Of a stretch of DNA of 64,000 nucleotides, positions 10,884 to 23,113 are shown piece by piece; position 1 is the first letter of the stretch; each line of letters begins with the position of its first letter. A model generated the notes under the pieces. It did no database searches and was not told the DNA's origin. It worked only from the letters and a program-made list of their open reading frames with translations. The stretch is from Rhododendron vialii (lineage: Eukaryota > Streptophyta > Magnoliopsida > Ericales > Ericaceae), in NCBI RefSeq assembly GCF_030253575.1, contig NC_080558.1:2862001-2926000 (forward strand), written 5' to 3'. The translations under genes were made by a program, and so were the position numbers.

Positions 10884-13800
10884 TCAGGGACCCCGGGCTC
10901 GAGTAAAGCAAAAGCAGCCTCCGCCCTGGCCTTCGGGTATCATACCTCCTCCTTTGCTCGTGTCAATTGCTTCTAACATCCTCACAACCTCATCCATGTC
11001 GGGACGTTTTTCTGGGTTTGTATCCCAACATTTCTTCATGATGTTCGCTAAAGAGTTCGGGCAACATCTGGGTATTTCTGGCCTCAAATTCTGGTAACAT
11101 GGGCACAATATTATCTCCAGGGTATATGGATTTATAGCCTTTTATAGAATAAAATTTACTCGGGATGTCCAAAACAACTAGTAAAAAGAACACAAGGCAA
11201 TTTTATAAGGTTTGTTGGAGCCGAAATATTTGGAAACAAGTGGCACTTCGACATTTACTTAACAAAGTCAATAATTAAGCTTACCTGGCGAACAACGGCG
11301 GACGAAACTTCAGCAAAGCTAAGGTCTGGATAGGGCAGATCACAACAATAGATTTCCCATAAGCATATACCAAAGCTATAGACGTCACATTTTCTATTAT
11401 AAGGCTTGCCATCAAGAACCTGCAAAAATGGAGTTACCGATTTTTCCTTTTAAATGAGACGGAAATAAAGCCAAAACCAAACATATCATATAAGGTTTTA
11501 TTTCTCACACTTGCCCTTTTTTGATGTAATAAAAAATGTTGTTTTTCATCTGCGAGAACTTGTTTAGAAGATGAAAGTACCTCTGGTGCCATGTACCCAA
11601 GGGTTCCAGTTTCACCGGTCATGTCTTGCGGATTCTGAGCTTCAACACGAGCAACACCAAAATCAGCAATTTTTAGATTTTTGTGAGCATCTAGTAACAT
11701 ATTTTCAGCTTTAACGTCACGATGTACAATTTTCTTTGAATGCAGATAACTTAGTCTGCAAACGACAAAAAGGGAGTGAAACTCTCTATCAAGAGAAATA
11801 ACATTTACAACAGTTTTAATACAAGAATGAGGGACAAAAAAAGAAAAGAAACTCACCCTCTAGAGAGGCCCAAAGCAAGTTGAATCACTATTTGAAAAGC
11901 CAGCTTCTTTCTCCTATTCAAATAAAGGAGCTTTTTCAGCGTCCCACCAGTTTGGTATTCCACAAGCACACAACAAGCTCTTGATGGAAGGGTAACATAA
12001 CCATCACCAGAAGCATCTTTTGAAGGAATCTTGAGATTTGATGTCCCCATTGAAGCACCAACAAACTGCAACGAATATCTATGGCATCATCACTATGTAG
12101 GAGAAAAGTTTGAAGTATCATATCATCAAGTGTTCGGCCATATTCATTAGCTTGTTTGTTAAACGAGCCGAGCCCGAGTTACATAGAGCTCGGCTTGGAT
12201 GGGCTCACGAGCCAAGCACTATCCATGGTTAATATGACTACTCATTACTCAGTACTAGAAAGGTTTAAGCTTGCTAACTTTTAACTTGATTGGTCATAAT
12301 ACAAAGCTGCCATATGTTAACATATCGTGCGTACACAGTTGATGCAAGAAAAGCAAAGGGAGTGAAAGAATTTATAGCAAATGAATGGCTGGAGAGTGTA
12401 GTCATAAGTAAAAGCATAGGAAAGGCATTCAATGTTAAAGTCATCACCGCCTCTCCAAACAATTCTGGAAATTTTTGGGTTCCTCCGAAATGTTCAGGAT
12501 CCTGCTGAAATGGTCTGGACACTACTAGAAAGTTCCGGGTCCCTCTGGATTACAATGGAAGCCTCCGGACTCCACCAGATCCTACCGGAACTTCCGGTAC
12601 TTGAAACTTCTAGATTTCCCCACCATATTTCCCTCACCCTCCACATTTAGCTAGAACCTTCTTGTATTATCCCTAGAAATCTTAACCTAGAATGTTTCTA
12701 GTCTAGAATGTTCTAAGTGCATCTATAAATATGACTGTGGGTCTCATTTGTAAGTGTGTGCAAAGAGTGAGTGTACAAAGTGTCAGTGAGAGGTCACTTG
12801 AGTGAGAGTGTTACTTGTGCGTACCTTGAGTGTGGTATTGTTGTGTACAAGTGAGTGTACTTGTGTAAAGTTGTATTGAATAAGAGTGACAATATTCAAT
12901 ACAAGTGTATAGTTTGGGCGTCCAAACTCAACATTCAACACCAGTCCCACATCGGTGAACTTCAAAACATCTGTAGACAAAGAGTCCATCTAAGCCTTTG
13001 AAACACCGAGCTAGTCTCACGCATGATGTTCGAGCTTCCGCAAGCCGAGCTCGAGCTAAGAAAATGAACTACAAGCCGAGCTCGAGCCCAACTTTCACAG
13101 CTCGAAACGAGCTGACGAGCTGAGCCCGAGCATGTCAAATTAAGCTCGGCTTATTTGCAACTGTATCAGTTATACGGAGTACATAACAATGCAACTTCTG
13201 CTTTCCAGAATGACATTTGCACATAAATATTACATCTTTACAGTTATAACAGGTTGTTAACCTTTCAAACTATTAGAAAAGTCAAGTAGTTCTACCTTGG
13301 TGATATTTGGATGGTCCAGTTTGTGCCAAACAGCAACTTCTTGACGAAATGATGCCCGTAAAGCAGTAGTTTCAGCAGTTGTGGCCATGCCATCCTCTCC
13401 CCAGTCCAACAGCTTCACTATAATAGAAAAGATAAAGATAATTGTGGTATAGTAGGGAATCCTAGAACAAGCATAAATAAAATGGAGAGTACACAAATTG
13501 TTTTAGGGATTCTTGCTCGTTTCTTTATTTAGCAGTGAGTTGCACTTAGTAGATCTTATTATTACATAATCCCTCCATCCTATTTGTTTGCCTGTGGTTC
13601 CAATTTGGGATGTCATAAAATGCATGTTCACTTTGAAAGGATCATGACTAGTTCTAAAACTGAGCATAACGGGGCAATGCTGAAAACCATTGCGTATTAA
13701 TCACTTTTATATAGGATTAAAAAAAGAGTATTTAATGCATGTTCATTTCAAAACTTAGAACTCCCAAACGGACTAACAAAAAGGAGCGGTGAGAGTACCA

Positions 13801-15773
13801 GTTGCTAGATAACTCACCAAAGACATGAATCTTCCAAAAGGATAATTTCAATCTACGAAGTTCTTTTGTTTAGCATAGAAACGCTTTTCCAGTACATCAG
13901 CAGTTCAGCAACATTTACTGATAATTTAAATTTGTCTAATTTAATGAATAATTACCCAAGGTTCACTTATTTGGACTAAGCCATAATGAAAAGATATATC
14001 TCTTACCAACAGCAAGCTATCCCCTTTCCCACCCAAGTTCCCTTTGATTGAGAGGATATTCCAAAGTTTCTTCGCAATATAGTAGGTGTAGTCAACATAA
14101 CTAAATCTCAAAATCAGAATTTCACATTGACACCAATGTCTCTCATCCCTAACTTGTCTCCCAGTGATTCACCAAAAAAAAATACTTGTCTCCCAGTGTG
14201 AATAACATCTACTTACACAAATAACGATTCCATCTTCAATTATTCTGTATGCATATCAATCTATTATTCACTGTAACAGTTTACAGAAGCATGCAGCACA
14301 AAATTCCATTTCTCCACTAGAGCATGACCAAAGACACGATGACAGGGTAGATTGTGGGAAGGAATCAGTTCAGCACTTGATAGTGATACCATTCGAAGGT
14401 AAAGAGAATAAGTTCATGGGAAAAGACAACTAGTGGCTGGGTAGTTTGTTCAGGTGACAGCATTGATCACTTATTCCCACATTACCCTTTGGATTTGGCA
14501 CTGTGGCATAGACTATTACAAATGGAGGAGCTCCTTCGGATAGTCTCAGTTTCATGTTCTAAGGTGGTTTTCATCAGCTATGAAGGTTATGAACTTATGG
14601 GACCAATAAGAAGGCCTGACTAGCTTAGATTTGTGCTATTATTGGTCAGCTTTGGGTAGTTTAGGTGGAAATAAACGTGCGATTTTGTATGACAAGTCTC
14701 ATATTTTTGGGCTTTTGTGTCATCTCCTTTTGATAGTCCGACAATAATAGAACTTTCTCATAGAGAATTGCTTGAAACTTCACTACATACTTCGTGAAAA
14801 TAGGTAACCATCCAATAAAACTATGAGCGAATGATTTCCCAATGGGATAAAAATATATTGGTCCAATTCACATGTTTTGAATAACAAAACACCCAAACAG
14901 GCAATCTAGTTAAGACATGGAACGAGATATACTTCAATCCTATCCTACAAACTGTTTTCTACTTTTTCAGCTATGCAGTACAACAAGCCATGGAATCAGA
15001 TAGAAATATATGCCAGAAAGAAGATGTAAGGAACTCGATAGGGCAATATTTAGAACTAAATGGTCGAACTGACAGATAAAGATGTGTTACACGCTACTCT
15101 CCCGGCAAGAACCACTTTTTCAATTGCGATTTTTGTTAGTCTTGAGAAAACATGGAAGGGATACTTTAAGGCAGAGAATTTGTAGAAGTTTACACAATTT
15201 CTAGCACCCAATTTTAGATGACATAAAAAAGGAGCAAAGCCTGAGCCCATTCACAACAATCACAACCTATAGCAGCCTTTAAGTTCCAATGGAAAAAAGG
15301 AGCCATGTTGGAATCAACCTGCAAGATTATATTTCATCCATTTTCCTACAGACAAAATAGACCACAAAGCAAATATTCGATTCATAAAAGTACACAAGAA
15401 GAGGGGTTATACCTGCGACATCTTGGGTATCATAAGTACCGCGATAAACCGTACCGTAGGTGCCCCGAGCTACTAAATATCTTATATGCAACTTAGATGG
15501 ATCAATCTCCCACTCTTCCTTTGGCTTTGCAGCTTCTGAATTCTTCGACCAGACCCGGCTCACGTGCCTCTCCAGCTGAACATCTAAACTTTTCAGATCA
15601 ATCTTGTCAGCTCTGACAAACATATCTTTGCTACTAAAATTTCCATTTCTCTTCCCCAACATATTTCTGCAGCTAAGGCTCCCCCAACCTTTCAATTTTG
15701 AGTTTGAGCCAAAGCTCACTTCTTCATCAGTTTTGGCAACCTCTCCAATTTCACCTTCTGCTTTCACATCCAT
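10884..15773 (-). CDS. Raf-like (STY13-type) protein kinase, 6 exons, 402 aa
   Basis: Cytosolic Ser/Thr-Tyr dual-specificity type kinase of the plant Raf-like MAPKKK group that includes Arabidopsis AT3G22750/AT4G14780 and STY13-like proteins; it phosphorylates proteins with ATP, substrates unknown. Exons: 15413-15773, 13296-13417, 11857-12065, 11581-11755, 11285-11419, 10884-11090; all introns GT-AG and the frame closes exactly (1209 nt). Visible landmarks: glycine loop GTYGTV at residues 104-109, VAVKLLDW with the ATP lysine at 122, HRDVKAEN at 242-249, DFG at 262-264, GTLGYMAPE at 281-289, and the family C-terminus GGGMIPE...CFCF. The N-terminal [19 protein letters not shown] is typical. 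ATG at 15773 is chosen over 15812, whose extra 13 residues look non-conserved. Intron 1 is 2.0 kb; intron 2 carries transposon sequence. It lies head-to-head, at distance, with the TCX gene. Confidence 0.92.
12130..13170. mobile_element. Transposon remnant in kinase intron 2 (LTR-like core with GAGCTCG flanks)
   Basis: Intron 2 of the kinase holds about 1 kb of foreign-looking sequence. The outer parts (about 12150-12220 and 13000-13160) are rich in ACGAGCCGAGC/GAGCTCGGCTT motifs arranged in opposite orientations. Between them, about 12315-12940, is an LTR-like segment with a TATA box (TCTATAAATATGA, about 12722-12734) followed by short GTGAGTG repeats and the motif AGTCCCACATCGG at about 12943-12955, often seen in plant TRIM/LTR elements. 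Neither a target duplication nor coding sequence was found, so class and borders are tentative. Confidence 0.45.
13572..13798. mobile_element. Degenerate Stowaway-like MITE in kinase intron 1
   Basis: Left end TCCCTCCATCCTATTTGTTT and right end, read in reverse complement, CTCTCACCGCTCCTTTTTG, resemble Stowaway termini; TA flanks the right end. Arms are diverged, so the element is old. Confidence 0.45.
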
Positions 15774-16089
15774 TTTAAAGAACCCAATTGAAGAAACAAT
15801 AGTACAAAACACCTAATGATAGAAATCCCAATTCCACAGAATACCCTCTTTTCTGATAGCAAACAGCAAACAACTCAATCAGAAAATTCTAACCTCTTGA
15901 TGATCCTCCAAGAACCCCACAAGAGACTAATCAAGCAACTAATTTGACTAAAACAAAAAAACTCTAGAAGGATTTTTCGTCGTTGGGTTTGAAAATAACA
16001 TTCGAAAAAGAGTTTCAAATAAGACCCAGATACACAAATCCAACCCAATTCCGAAAGGAAAATTTGAAGCTGCGACTTTTAGCTGCTCA

Positions 16090-16098
16090 AAACCCTAA
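16090..16098 (+). promoter_or_regulatory. Telo-box upstream of the kinase
   Basis: AAACCCTAA, the plant telo-box found in promoters and leaders of housekeeping and translation genes, about 320 bp upstream of the kinase start codon. Its function here is an inference. Confidence 0.35.
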
Positions 16099-16359
16099 CC
16101 TTTTCTCACCAACCATAATCTTGATCAGACCCCACGGAAATGACCAGATTCCCAAACTCTCTATAAAGAGGCCGAGGACCCATCAATTGGAACACGAAAA
16201 AAGCTTACGGCACAAATTTGAATGATACCCACAAAGGAAACTTAGTAAAATTCAACACCCATATTATTAAAATATTGAAGAGACAAATGCAAGCGAAAGG
16301 GTTGACCAAACACCAACTGGGTCCAGGAGAAAAGTGCCGCTGGCATTGCTTGAAAGTTT

Positions 16360-16591
16360 CAGAAGGTGTAAATTGACTAGGTGGAGCCGTGGAGAGCTGT
16401 GAGAGGTACGGGTAAAAGACATGTTTAGAGAGAGAGAGAGAGAGAGTCAGAGAAGCAGAAAGAAAAACGCGGGGTCAGAAGGTGTAAATTGACTTGGCGG
16501 ACTCGTGGAGAGCTGCGAGAGGGACGGGTAAAAGACATGTTTAGAGAGAGAGAGAGAGAGTCAGAGAAGGAGAAAGAAAAGCGCGGGGTTT
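16360..16591. repeat. 116-bp tandem duplication in the kinase upstream region
   Basis: Two nearly identical copies, each starting AGAAGGTGTAAATTGACT (16361 and 16477), and each containing a (GA)n tract and ending in AACGCGGGGT/AGCGCGGGGT. The duplication lies 590-820 bp upstream of the kinase ATG, in its promoter or leader. Confidence 0.9.
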
Positions 16592-18098
16592 ATAATACGA
16601 GCCTTTTATAGTGACATCTTGGTAAAGAATAAATGCTAGGCATACAATTTAATGGAAAATGACATTCCAAATTTTTATGATCATACTTCATAATTTGTTT
16701 TTTATTTTATCTTGTTATGTAGTATAATTTTTACACTAAAAAATAAATTTTAAAATGTCATCATAAAAAAATGAAGTGTCAAAATAATTTTCCTTTTAAA
16801 ATACAAATATACAATTCTGTCTTTGATCGTTCGATACACACGATGAAATCATCTAAATCCCAGAGGGGTAAACGGGACGACCAATTAAAAGTAACTCAAC
16901 CACAAATTCAAAGCCACTAACCAAGTTTCATACTTAGCAATCCAAATCAACAATCGAAGTAAATTGCAATAAAGCTAAAGAATAAGAACGCGAGATATAT
17001 GTGGAAACTGCTAAAGGTCAACATAAGCTAAGCATAAAATCATGGCCTAATCTACTCAATTTTTCATAAATTAAAAGGTTTAACAAAAAGTCTACAACTT
17101 AGGAATTATCAAATTTTATTCCAAGTCACATTTAACTCAACTTCTTGACTAGTACCCCGTGCCCCTTCTTGACCCCATAGAAATCCTCGAGCTCAATCTC
17201 TATTCTAGAACGGCTATGGCATCCGGCCATGTAGATTCACTGACATGAATAAATGTATGATAAAAATGAAAACGTTTTGGTAAAAAGAATTAATCTGGAG
17301 GGTTTAAAAAGCAACGTGAAATGCAAATGATATGATTATACCTCTGTTGATTGAATACCAAGCATTTTCCTCATGCATAGACTTCCTAACCAAGCGGAGT
17401 ATCAAAACTCGATAAACACAAGGACTACCTTCCAAATCCAAAATGAACAAAGAGCTAGAAAATACAGATTTCAATAGTTTGTCGGATTCTGGAAATTGTC
17501 AATACCACTCACACGTGGGTACACAAGCATGGAACGATTCTGACCATATGTGTATCTAAAATTGTGTGCGTAGATGTTCTGTTGTAAAAGTTCGAAGGGC
17601 AAAGGTTCAAGGAATCAACAGCCGATGATCAGTAGCATTGCAGTTATATTTTGTGTCCCGTATTTTTAAGTGTCTTAATTGCTAGAGCTATCTCATACGT
17701 ATCAATTCAAAAAATTTGACCGGTAAAAGTCTGTTAATAATTATAAGTAAATTGTTAAATTATCCGAAATAATTACTCCTACTTGAGAGAATCGAAACCC
17801 CTTACAAAATCTAATAAGAAAAAGATAATTGAAGGGGAGTACAGAGCTCCAGGATAAGTATGAATGACATACGTAATTTTTTTTAGGTTATTTTTAGTAT
17901 AAGATTGTACTTTATATAGACTCACCTGACTTTTCTTCGAAGTAATCTCGTACAAGGTAAACGCGATAACTTCTTCGGATGACGTCATGCATGAAGCATT
18001 GAACATAGCGGTTATACCCACATGCCTGAACTGTCTTTCCGCCAATTACGCAGGCCATGAAGCTCGGATCCGGGTCAGGCGCCGACTGGCCCAACTAA
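16592..18098. other. Intergenic spacer, no gene recognised
   Basis: AT-rich. A minus-strand ORF at 17912-18094 (60 aa) has no recognisable domain and no supported splice partners. Nothing else found. Confidence 0.5.
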
Positions 18099-18464
18099 GG
18101 GATTGTTCGGCTAAATAAGCCACTTGCTTTATTTTTTTGTTTTTATTCAAATTTTTTTTCACATTTGTTAGTTTTTTGTTATTTTTTTGGGATTATTGTT
18201 TCTTCATGACAAGAGAAATCTAAAAAGTAAGTAAAAATTTACAATTGAAATCCAATTTTTTTTGAATAAAGATGAAAGAATTGGCTTATTTTTGTCTTTA
18301 TTCAAAAAATTAGGTTTTGATCGTAATTTTTTACTTTTTAGATTTTTCTCGTCATGACGAAGCAATAATCCCCAAAACAAATTGACGAAAAGTAACAAAT
18401 GTGAACAAAAAATTAAATAAGAACAAAAAAATAAGCTACTTGACTTATTTAGCTAAACAACTCC
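18099..18464. mobile_element. Tourist-like (PIF/Harbinger) foldback MITE
   Basis: A 366-bp element that is almost a complete palindrome. Termini read GGGATTGTTCGGCTAAATAAG and, in reverse complement from the right, GGAGTTGTTTAGCTAAATAAG. It is flanked by TAA at 18096-18098 and 18465-18467. GGG-NNTGTT termini with a TAA duplication fit PIF/Harbinger. An RNA from it would fold into a long hairpin. Confidence 0.8.
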
Positions 18465-18764
18465 TAATCAATTAGGGCAGAGTGTTTGGCTCTACTGAGA
18501 ACGAGTCCGCTTGCTGACCCGGAATCCGAAGGCCCGGCCCGATCAATATTTGCGGTCCGATCCAATACTCTGCCAAATTAATGTGGCTGCTAGAGCGTTG
18601 GCCCTGCCCAGGCGAGTCTGATTCGGCCCACTGCGTGCAAATCTTTGAGCTTATCGTAACAGCCTATGATCCAGTAGCCTCCCTTGCTGAAATCTCTTCC
18701 AAATCCAGCCGGACTGGAATGAGGCTCAAAACGAACAAGGTTTTGTAAATTTTTTCGAACTTTT

Positions 18765-19530
18765 TTTTAAGTTCGGTTCGTTGTTGTCTTATTCATCTTG
18801 TAGAGACGAATCAAAAAATATCAAACAACCAACATATAATTTACTCATCAGACAATTCAAATTAAAACAACTTAGTTAAAATTGATTGACTCGTTTACAA
18901 ACTACTCTGTCAAACAAGATGAAACGCTACGCCAAAGAAAAGAGTTTGAACTTCACTAGTCATGTTGGACAAAAGGAACACAACTTCAGGTAGGACAAAT
19001 GTAAACGATTAGGTTGGCTTCTTACGCTTGGACTATATAACAAGACCTTCCTTTAAACAAAATTTTATCTTCTAATTTCCCAAGAAAGCTAAGGTCAAGC
19101 AATGGCCCATTTTCTTAATTTTTTAAAGTTTGGTTGGTGGTTGTTTTCGTTTTTCTTGTAGAAACGAATAAAAAAGTCAAAACGTCTTAATGAAAAGTAG
19201 GAGTATAAGTTATTCTTAAGAGAGTTTAAAGTAACGATTAATTCAAAATTGGCTGACTCGTTTGCACAACTTACTCTATTGAACCAGATTATGAAATACT
19301 GCGCAGAAGAAAAAAAAACTACTAACAAGTTTTCTTTTCTTGTTCAACCAAACTTAGTTTAATTTAGACCAAAAGGGACACAACTATATATGTGTAGGAC
19401 AAATTTAAGGGATTAGGTTGGTTTCATATGCTTGGACTGTAACAAGACCTTCCTGTAAAGTGTAAACAAACATTTCTCTTCCAATTTCCCAAGAAAGCTA
19501 AGGTCAAATAATATTGGCCCATTTTCCCAG
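18765..19530. repeat. Diverged tandem duplication, units about 370-400 bp
   Basis: The segment about 18765-19125 recurs at about 19126-19530. Matching landmarks in the same order: TTCTTGTAGAAACGAAT versus ATCTTGTAGAGACGAAT; TTGACTCGTTT versus CTGACTCGTTT; GGACAAATGTAA versus GGACAAATTTAA; CTTGGACT; AACAAGACCTTCCT; and AATTTCCCAAGAAAGCTAAG. Divergence is moderate, so it is not recent. Non-coding. Confidence 0.8.
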
Positions 19531-20572
19531 CCAGAAAAATAACAGTAGTAAAATGGTAATCTCAATTGACCTTGTAAGCCATGGCTACTGCACAACACAA
19601 TTCCCCAAGCTTATTTCCAACTTTTTCTCTATTGCAAGTTGAGAATTAATCTAAACCAAAAGATTTTCACTTTGGAGTGTTTGCTTTTAGTGTTTATGTG
19701 GATATCATATGATTGGAATCTAACATTTAACATTTACCTTCGAGGATGGTGAATCTCTCTCCATGGAATTTTAATCACGCGGTTTATTTTTGGGCTTGGG
19801 TGGGCCGGTGTCTTGGTGGTCTTGGAATTTTTTTTGGTGTAGATTGTTTGGTTTGTCTGGCAGTTCTCGATTTTTTGGGTGTGGTTTTGGTTGGCTTCTT
19901 GCTTTTTCTTTGGGTGTGATTATGACCAGAATCCTTTTAATTTAGTCACTTTTCAAACCCATGCTCCATCAGACTCTATATATATTCGTACTCCATCCCA
20001 TGGGAATATTTCTATTTCTATAGTATATTTTATGCTTTCTTTTGTTGTTGCTCTCTCTCCCTCACTCGATCTCATTCGTTTTCTAACTGATTACGTTGCT
20101 TTTCTCCTTACGAACAAAGCATGTAAACGAGAACGTACAAGTGGGTTTCTTCTTGAAAATAGATATTAAAACTCAGTTCCATATAATGTTCCTATACTCT
20201 TATCTTTCATACATTTCGTAGAATTCAATATTAAATGAATAGATCCCACGAAAACGTGTGATGCATAGACACTGAAAAATAATGCGACCATACATAAAAC
20301 CACGAAGGAATTACTCCCAAAGAATGTGGGAATTTGGGAAAGTACAACATTATCTAAGTGTACTTTTCCTAAAGGATCATTATGGCATCATTGAACGGAC
20401 AAAATTACTAGTATCATTTATACGGTTGAGTACTAAACTGCAACCTTGCTAGCTAGTTAGGGTTTTGGGCCTTGGGAGGCGGGGTGGGTGTCACATGTCA
20501 GTGGACTTTATAAAGGGACCACTTCTCACCTAATAAAGGATGCATGGGAGGACAAAAGTGATACTATAGGAC
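19531..20572. other. Intergenic spacer
   Basis: No coding support. The 96-aa plus-strand ORF at 19879-20169 is hydrophobic and low in information; no family recognised. Confidence 0.5.
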
Positions 20573-20805
20573 GGAAAAATTTTCAGTGTTGGGTAGGCAT
20601 CACGTGGTGCCCGTTCGCTGCAATCGAGCCGTAGTGTCGGATGGGTATCACGTGGTGTCCGTTCGGCGCAATCGAGCCGTCCTTTATATTTTTAAATTGT
20701 TCGGATTTGGAGAAAGTAAGTGTTGAAGTGAGAGGAGAGAAAGAGTTTCAATATGCCAAACAGATATAACGTAGGATATACCTACCCGACACCGAAAAAT
20801 TTCTT
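20573..20805. mobile_element. Mutator-like MITE (family D) with G-box motifs
   Basis: A 233-bp element with inverted termini: GGAAAAATTTTCAGTGTTGG on the left and, in reverse complement, AAGAAATTTTTCGGTGTCGG on the right, both then reading GTAGG. Flanked by CTATAGGAC (20564-20572) and CTGTAGGGG (20806-20814), 7 of 9 bases alike, as expected for an aged 9-bp MULE target duplication. Inside are two related units with TCACGTGGTG, that is a CACGTG G-box core. Confidence 0.6.
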
Positions 20806-20814
20806 CTGTAGGGG

Positions 20815-21555
20815 ACTACCTCAAAATTAAAAAGGTTAAAGGAGATTTATTTTGAAGCCCATGTCTACTATTTTTTATGTACTAGATTTTCTATTTTCAA
20901 GATCTAATTTTCTACTTAAATACCGCAAACCCCATGAATCTTAAAGATCAAATTGCTAAAGATTTACAATATTATTATCTAGAGGTAAACCTAAAATCCC
21001 AATGGGTTGACTTGGTGGTCAACAACCTCTTAATATATGAGTTTGCCTCGTAGATATGAATTTGGTTTTATATTTGAAATATCTTCAATGGTATTAACTC
21101 GTATGGAGTCGGTCCATACGAGATTTTGTTCCAACTTCAATTAGGACCACTACCAGTAGACTATGGGACAGGTCTCTTAAAAATTAATCCGAAGTGTTCA
21201 CAAACCGGAATGATCTAGACATCCAGTAGTGCTCCAGAAACAACAGTTGAGAACATCTTATAGATGTGTTCCCCACAAATTGTGGATCACAGAATAATTT
21301 ACTGGTGGGCGCCGTGTTTGGATGATGAAATTAATATTGGATTATTCTCAACCGTATACGTTTCGTGTAGTTTCCTTGCATGTTACTCATGCATGCATTT
21401 GTCTCAGTTGATTTCCCACAGTGGGCCATACCGTGAAAGGATTTTAAAACGTCGTCAAACAGCCAAACAAACCATCTGATCTGATGTCTTCTTTCTGATG
21501 TTTCCTTCTGACCAGGGAATGTGGTGGACTACAGAGACTTTTTTCGTTTTGTTTT
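20815..21555. other. Intergenic spacer
   Basis: No gene or repeat recognised; AT-rich with short ORFs only. Confidence 0.5.
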
Positions 21556-21995
21556 TTCCTGTGTGCTACGTACAGTGGGGACGCGGGGGGCTGCTGTCTC
21601 AATTTTGGGGCCCATCCCGGTCTCGCTTCGATGATCTGAATCGTTCACTTTGTAGAGCTCGTCGAGTAGAACAACTATGTAAAAAATCAGCTTAATTGGA
21701 TATCATTAAGTACCTGATCGGAGCCCATATAACTCTCAGTCCATGGGTTACAGTGGATTTGATCTAGTGTTTCGGATCCATTCTTTTTAAGACAAAAAGG
21801 TTCCGATCAGGTACTTATAAATGATATCCAATTAAGCTGATTTTTTGCATAGATTGTTCTACTCGACGAGCTCTACAAAATGAACGATTCACATCATCAG
21901 AACGAGATCGGGATGGGCCCCAAAATGGAGTGCAGCAGCATGCTACTGTCCCCAAGGGGACAGCAGCCCCCCTCCCTCCCGTACAGTGGAAGCAC
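21556..21995. mobile_element. Foldback MITE, family A, copy 2
   Basis: Long palindrome about 440 bp: left arm about 21556-21725, right arm about 21802-21995. Shared blocks include TTTTGGGGCCCATCCCG, TTTGTAGAGCTCGTCGAGTA, AAAAAATCAGCTTAATTGGA and ATATCATT...AAGTACCTGATCGGA, each met again in reverse complement. Arms are well preserved. Related to the elements at 2.6-3.0, 53.9 and 54.9 kb. Confidence 0.75.
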
Positions 21996-22039
21996 ACAAC
22001 ATGCATGAACAAGTCTATGGTTGACCGTGGATCCCAGAA

Positions 22040-22160
22040 TTTTAAAATGTTCAAATTTATTCATTAATAAGTTTTTTGAACGAACTCGAGTTGAGCTCGA
22101 ATTCAATAAAAATATGACGAGCCGAGCTTGTCCAAATTTGAGTCGAACTCAAACTTGTTC
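22040..22160. repeat. GAGCTCG-type repeat fragment
   Basis: Short degenerate stretch with GAACTCGAGTTGAGCTCG and GACGAGCCGAGCTTG, akin to the flanks of the element in kinase intron 2 and to degenerate copies at about 32200-32510 and 57750-57910. Probably a piece of a dispersed repeat. Confidence 0.4.
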
Positions 22161-22808
22161 ATTTCAAAGCCGGCCCAAGACTACGCAATGGGGATATTGT
22201 TGCCAAGCACCCCCGCAAAGCGGGTGCAGAGCGGTCCATCCGACTTTTCATTTCGGTTATCGTCGGGTTTGGATCTTTGTCGGGTAGTCGACAGCTCAGA
22301 TTTGTATGCCCTAAAATTCAATCCGAACCGTTCGTACCGAAATGAACGGCTAGATCGAACGCTTGACACCACTTTGCAGGGATGCCGCTCAGCAGCTCTA
22401 CTTTCAAAATTTGCATAAGTTAGCTGGAATAATAGATTTTATTAAATACTACTAGTCTCGTTTCAGCCTTTTTGGTGTGGGCCAATTATTAGGGTTTTAA
22501 TGTGGCACTTTATGTAGCTTGATCTATCAATATGATGAGTTAATCTCAAGTACTATATACTAGTGGTATGTTAAAGGTTCATTCCTTGTAATGGACGTCC
22601 AATGTAGTGTAAACCCACCCTTTGAAATCTGTTGCGCGCCAAAAACCAATTCGGTCGTAATGGGAGACAGCCACGTTTTCTATATACTCCTCTGCCGTAA
22701 TTATAACGGCGCTCTGCATGTGCATTGTAGTACGTATACGTAGTTATATATAATTCCCTCATTAATGCAACTTTAATTTTTTTTTAATGGAGAAACAACT
22801 TTATAACC

Positions 22809-23113
22809 AAGTCATTAAATGGGCCCGACTGCGCAATCTAAACTTTCGAGGAAGCGAGCGTGGTCACACCAGTTACGCCCCCTTCCCCCCCCCCCCCCAA
22901 TTTATTGCAAGGTACTCACCCTCTGGGAATCGAACCTCAGATTTTGAGGAGTACTTAAGTCATTAAATGGGCCCGACTGCGTCATCTAAACTTTCGAGGA
23001 AGCGAGCGTGGTCACACCAGTTACGCCCCCTTCCCCCCCCCCCCCCACCCCACCCAATTTATTGCAAGGTACTCACCCTCTGGGAATCGAACCTCAGACT
23101 TTGAGGAGTACTT
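22809..23113 (-). mobile_element. Tandem pair of a tRNA-like SINE unit, period 148 bp
   Basis: Two consecutive, nearly identical units start AAGTCATTAAATGGGCCCGA at 22809 and 22957. On the minus strand each carries a B-box-like GAGGTTCGATTCCCAGAG. Each unit contains a long C tract (about 22884-22898 and 23033-23046). The second unit is longer through extra C and CCCA bases. Single SINE insertions are not tandem, so the pair arose by later duplication. The A-box and tail are not clear, so the SINE call is tentative while the duplication is certain. Confidence 0.6.

Noticed and set aside
17779-18094. Two overlapping minus-strand ORFs as a possible gene
   Set aside because: No family recognised, no supported exon partners, and it abuts a MITE.
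19879-20169. 96-aa plus-strand hydrophobic ORF
   Set aside because: Low-complexity hydrophobic sequence from T-rich DNA; no domain or splice context.
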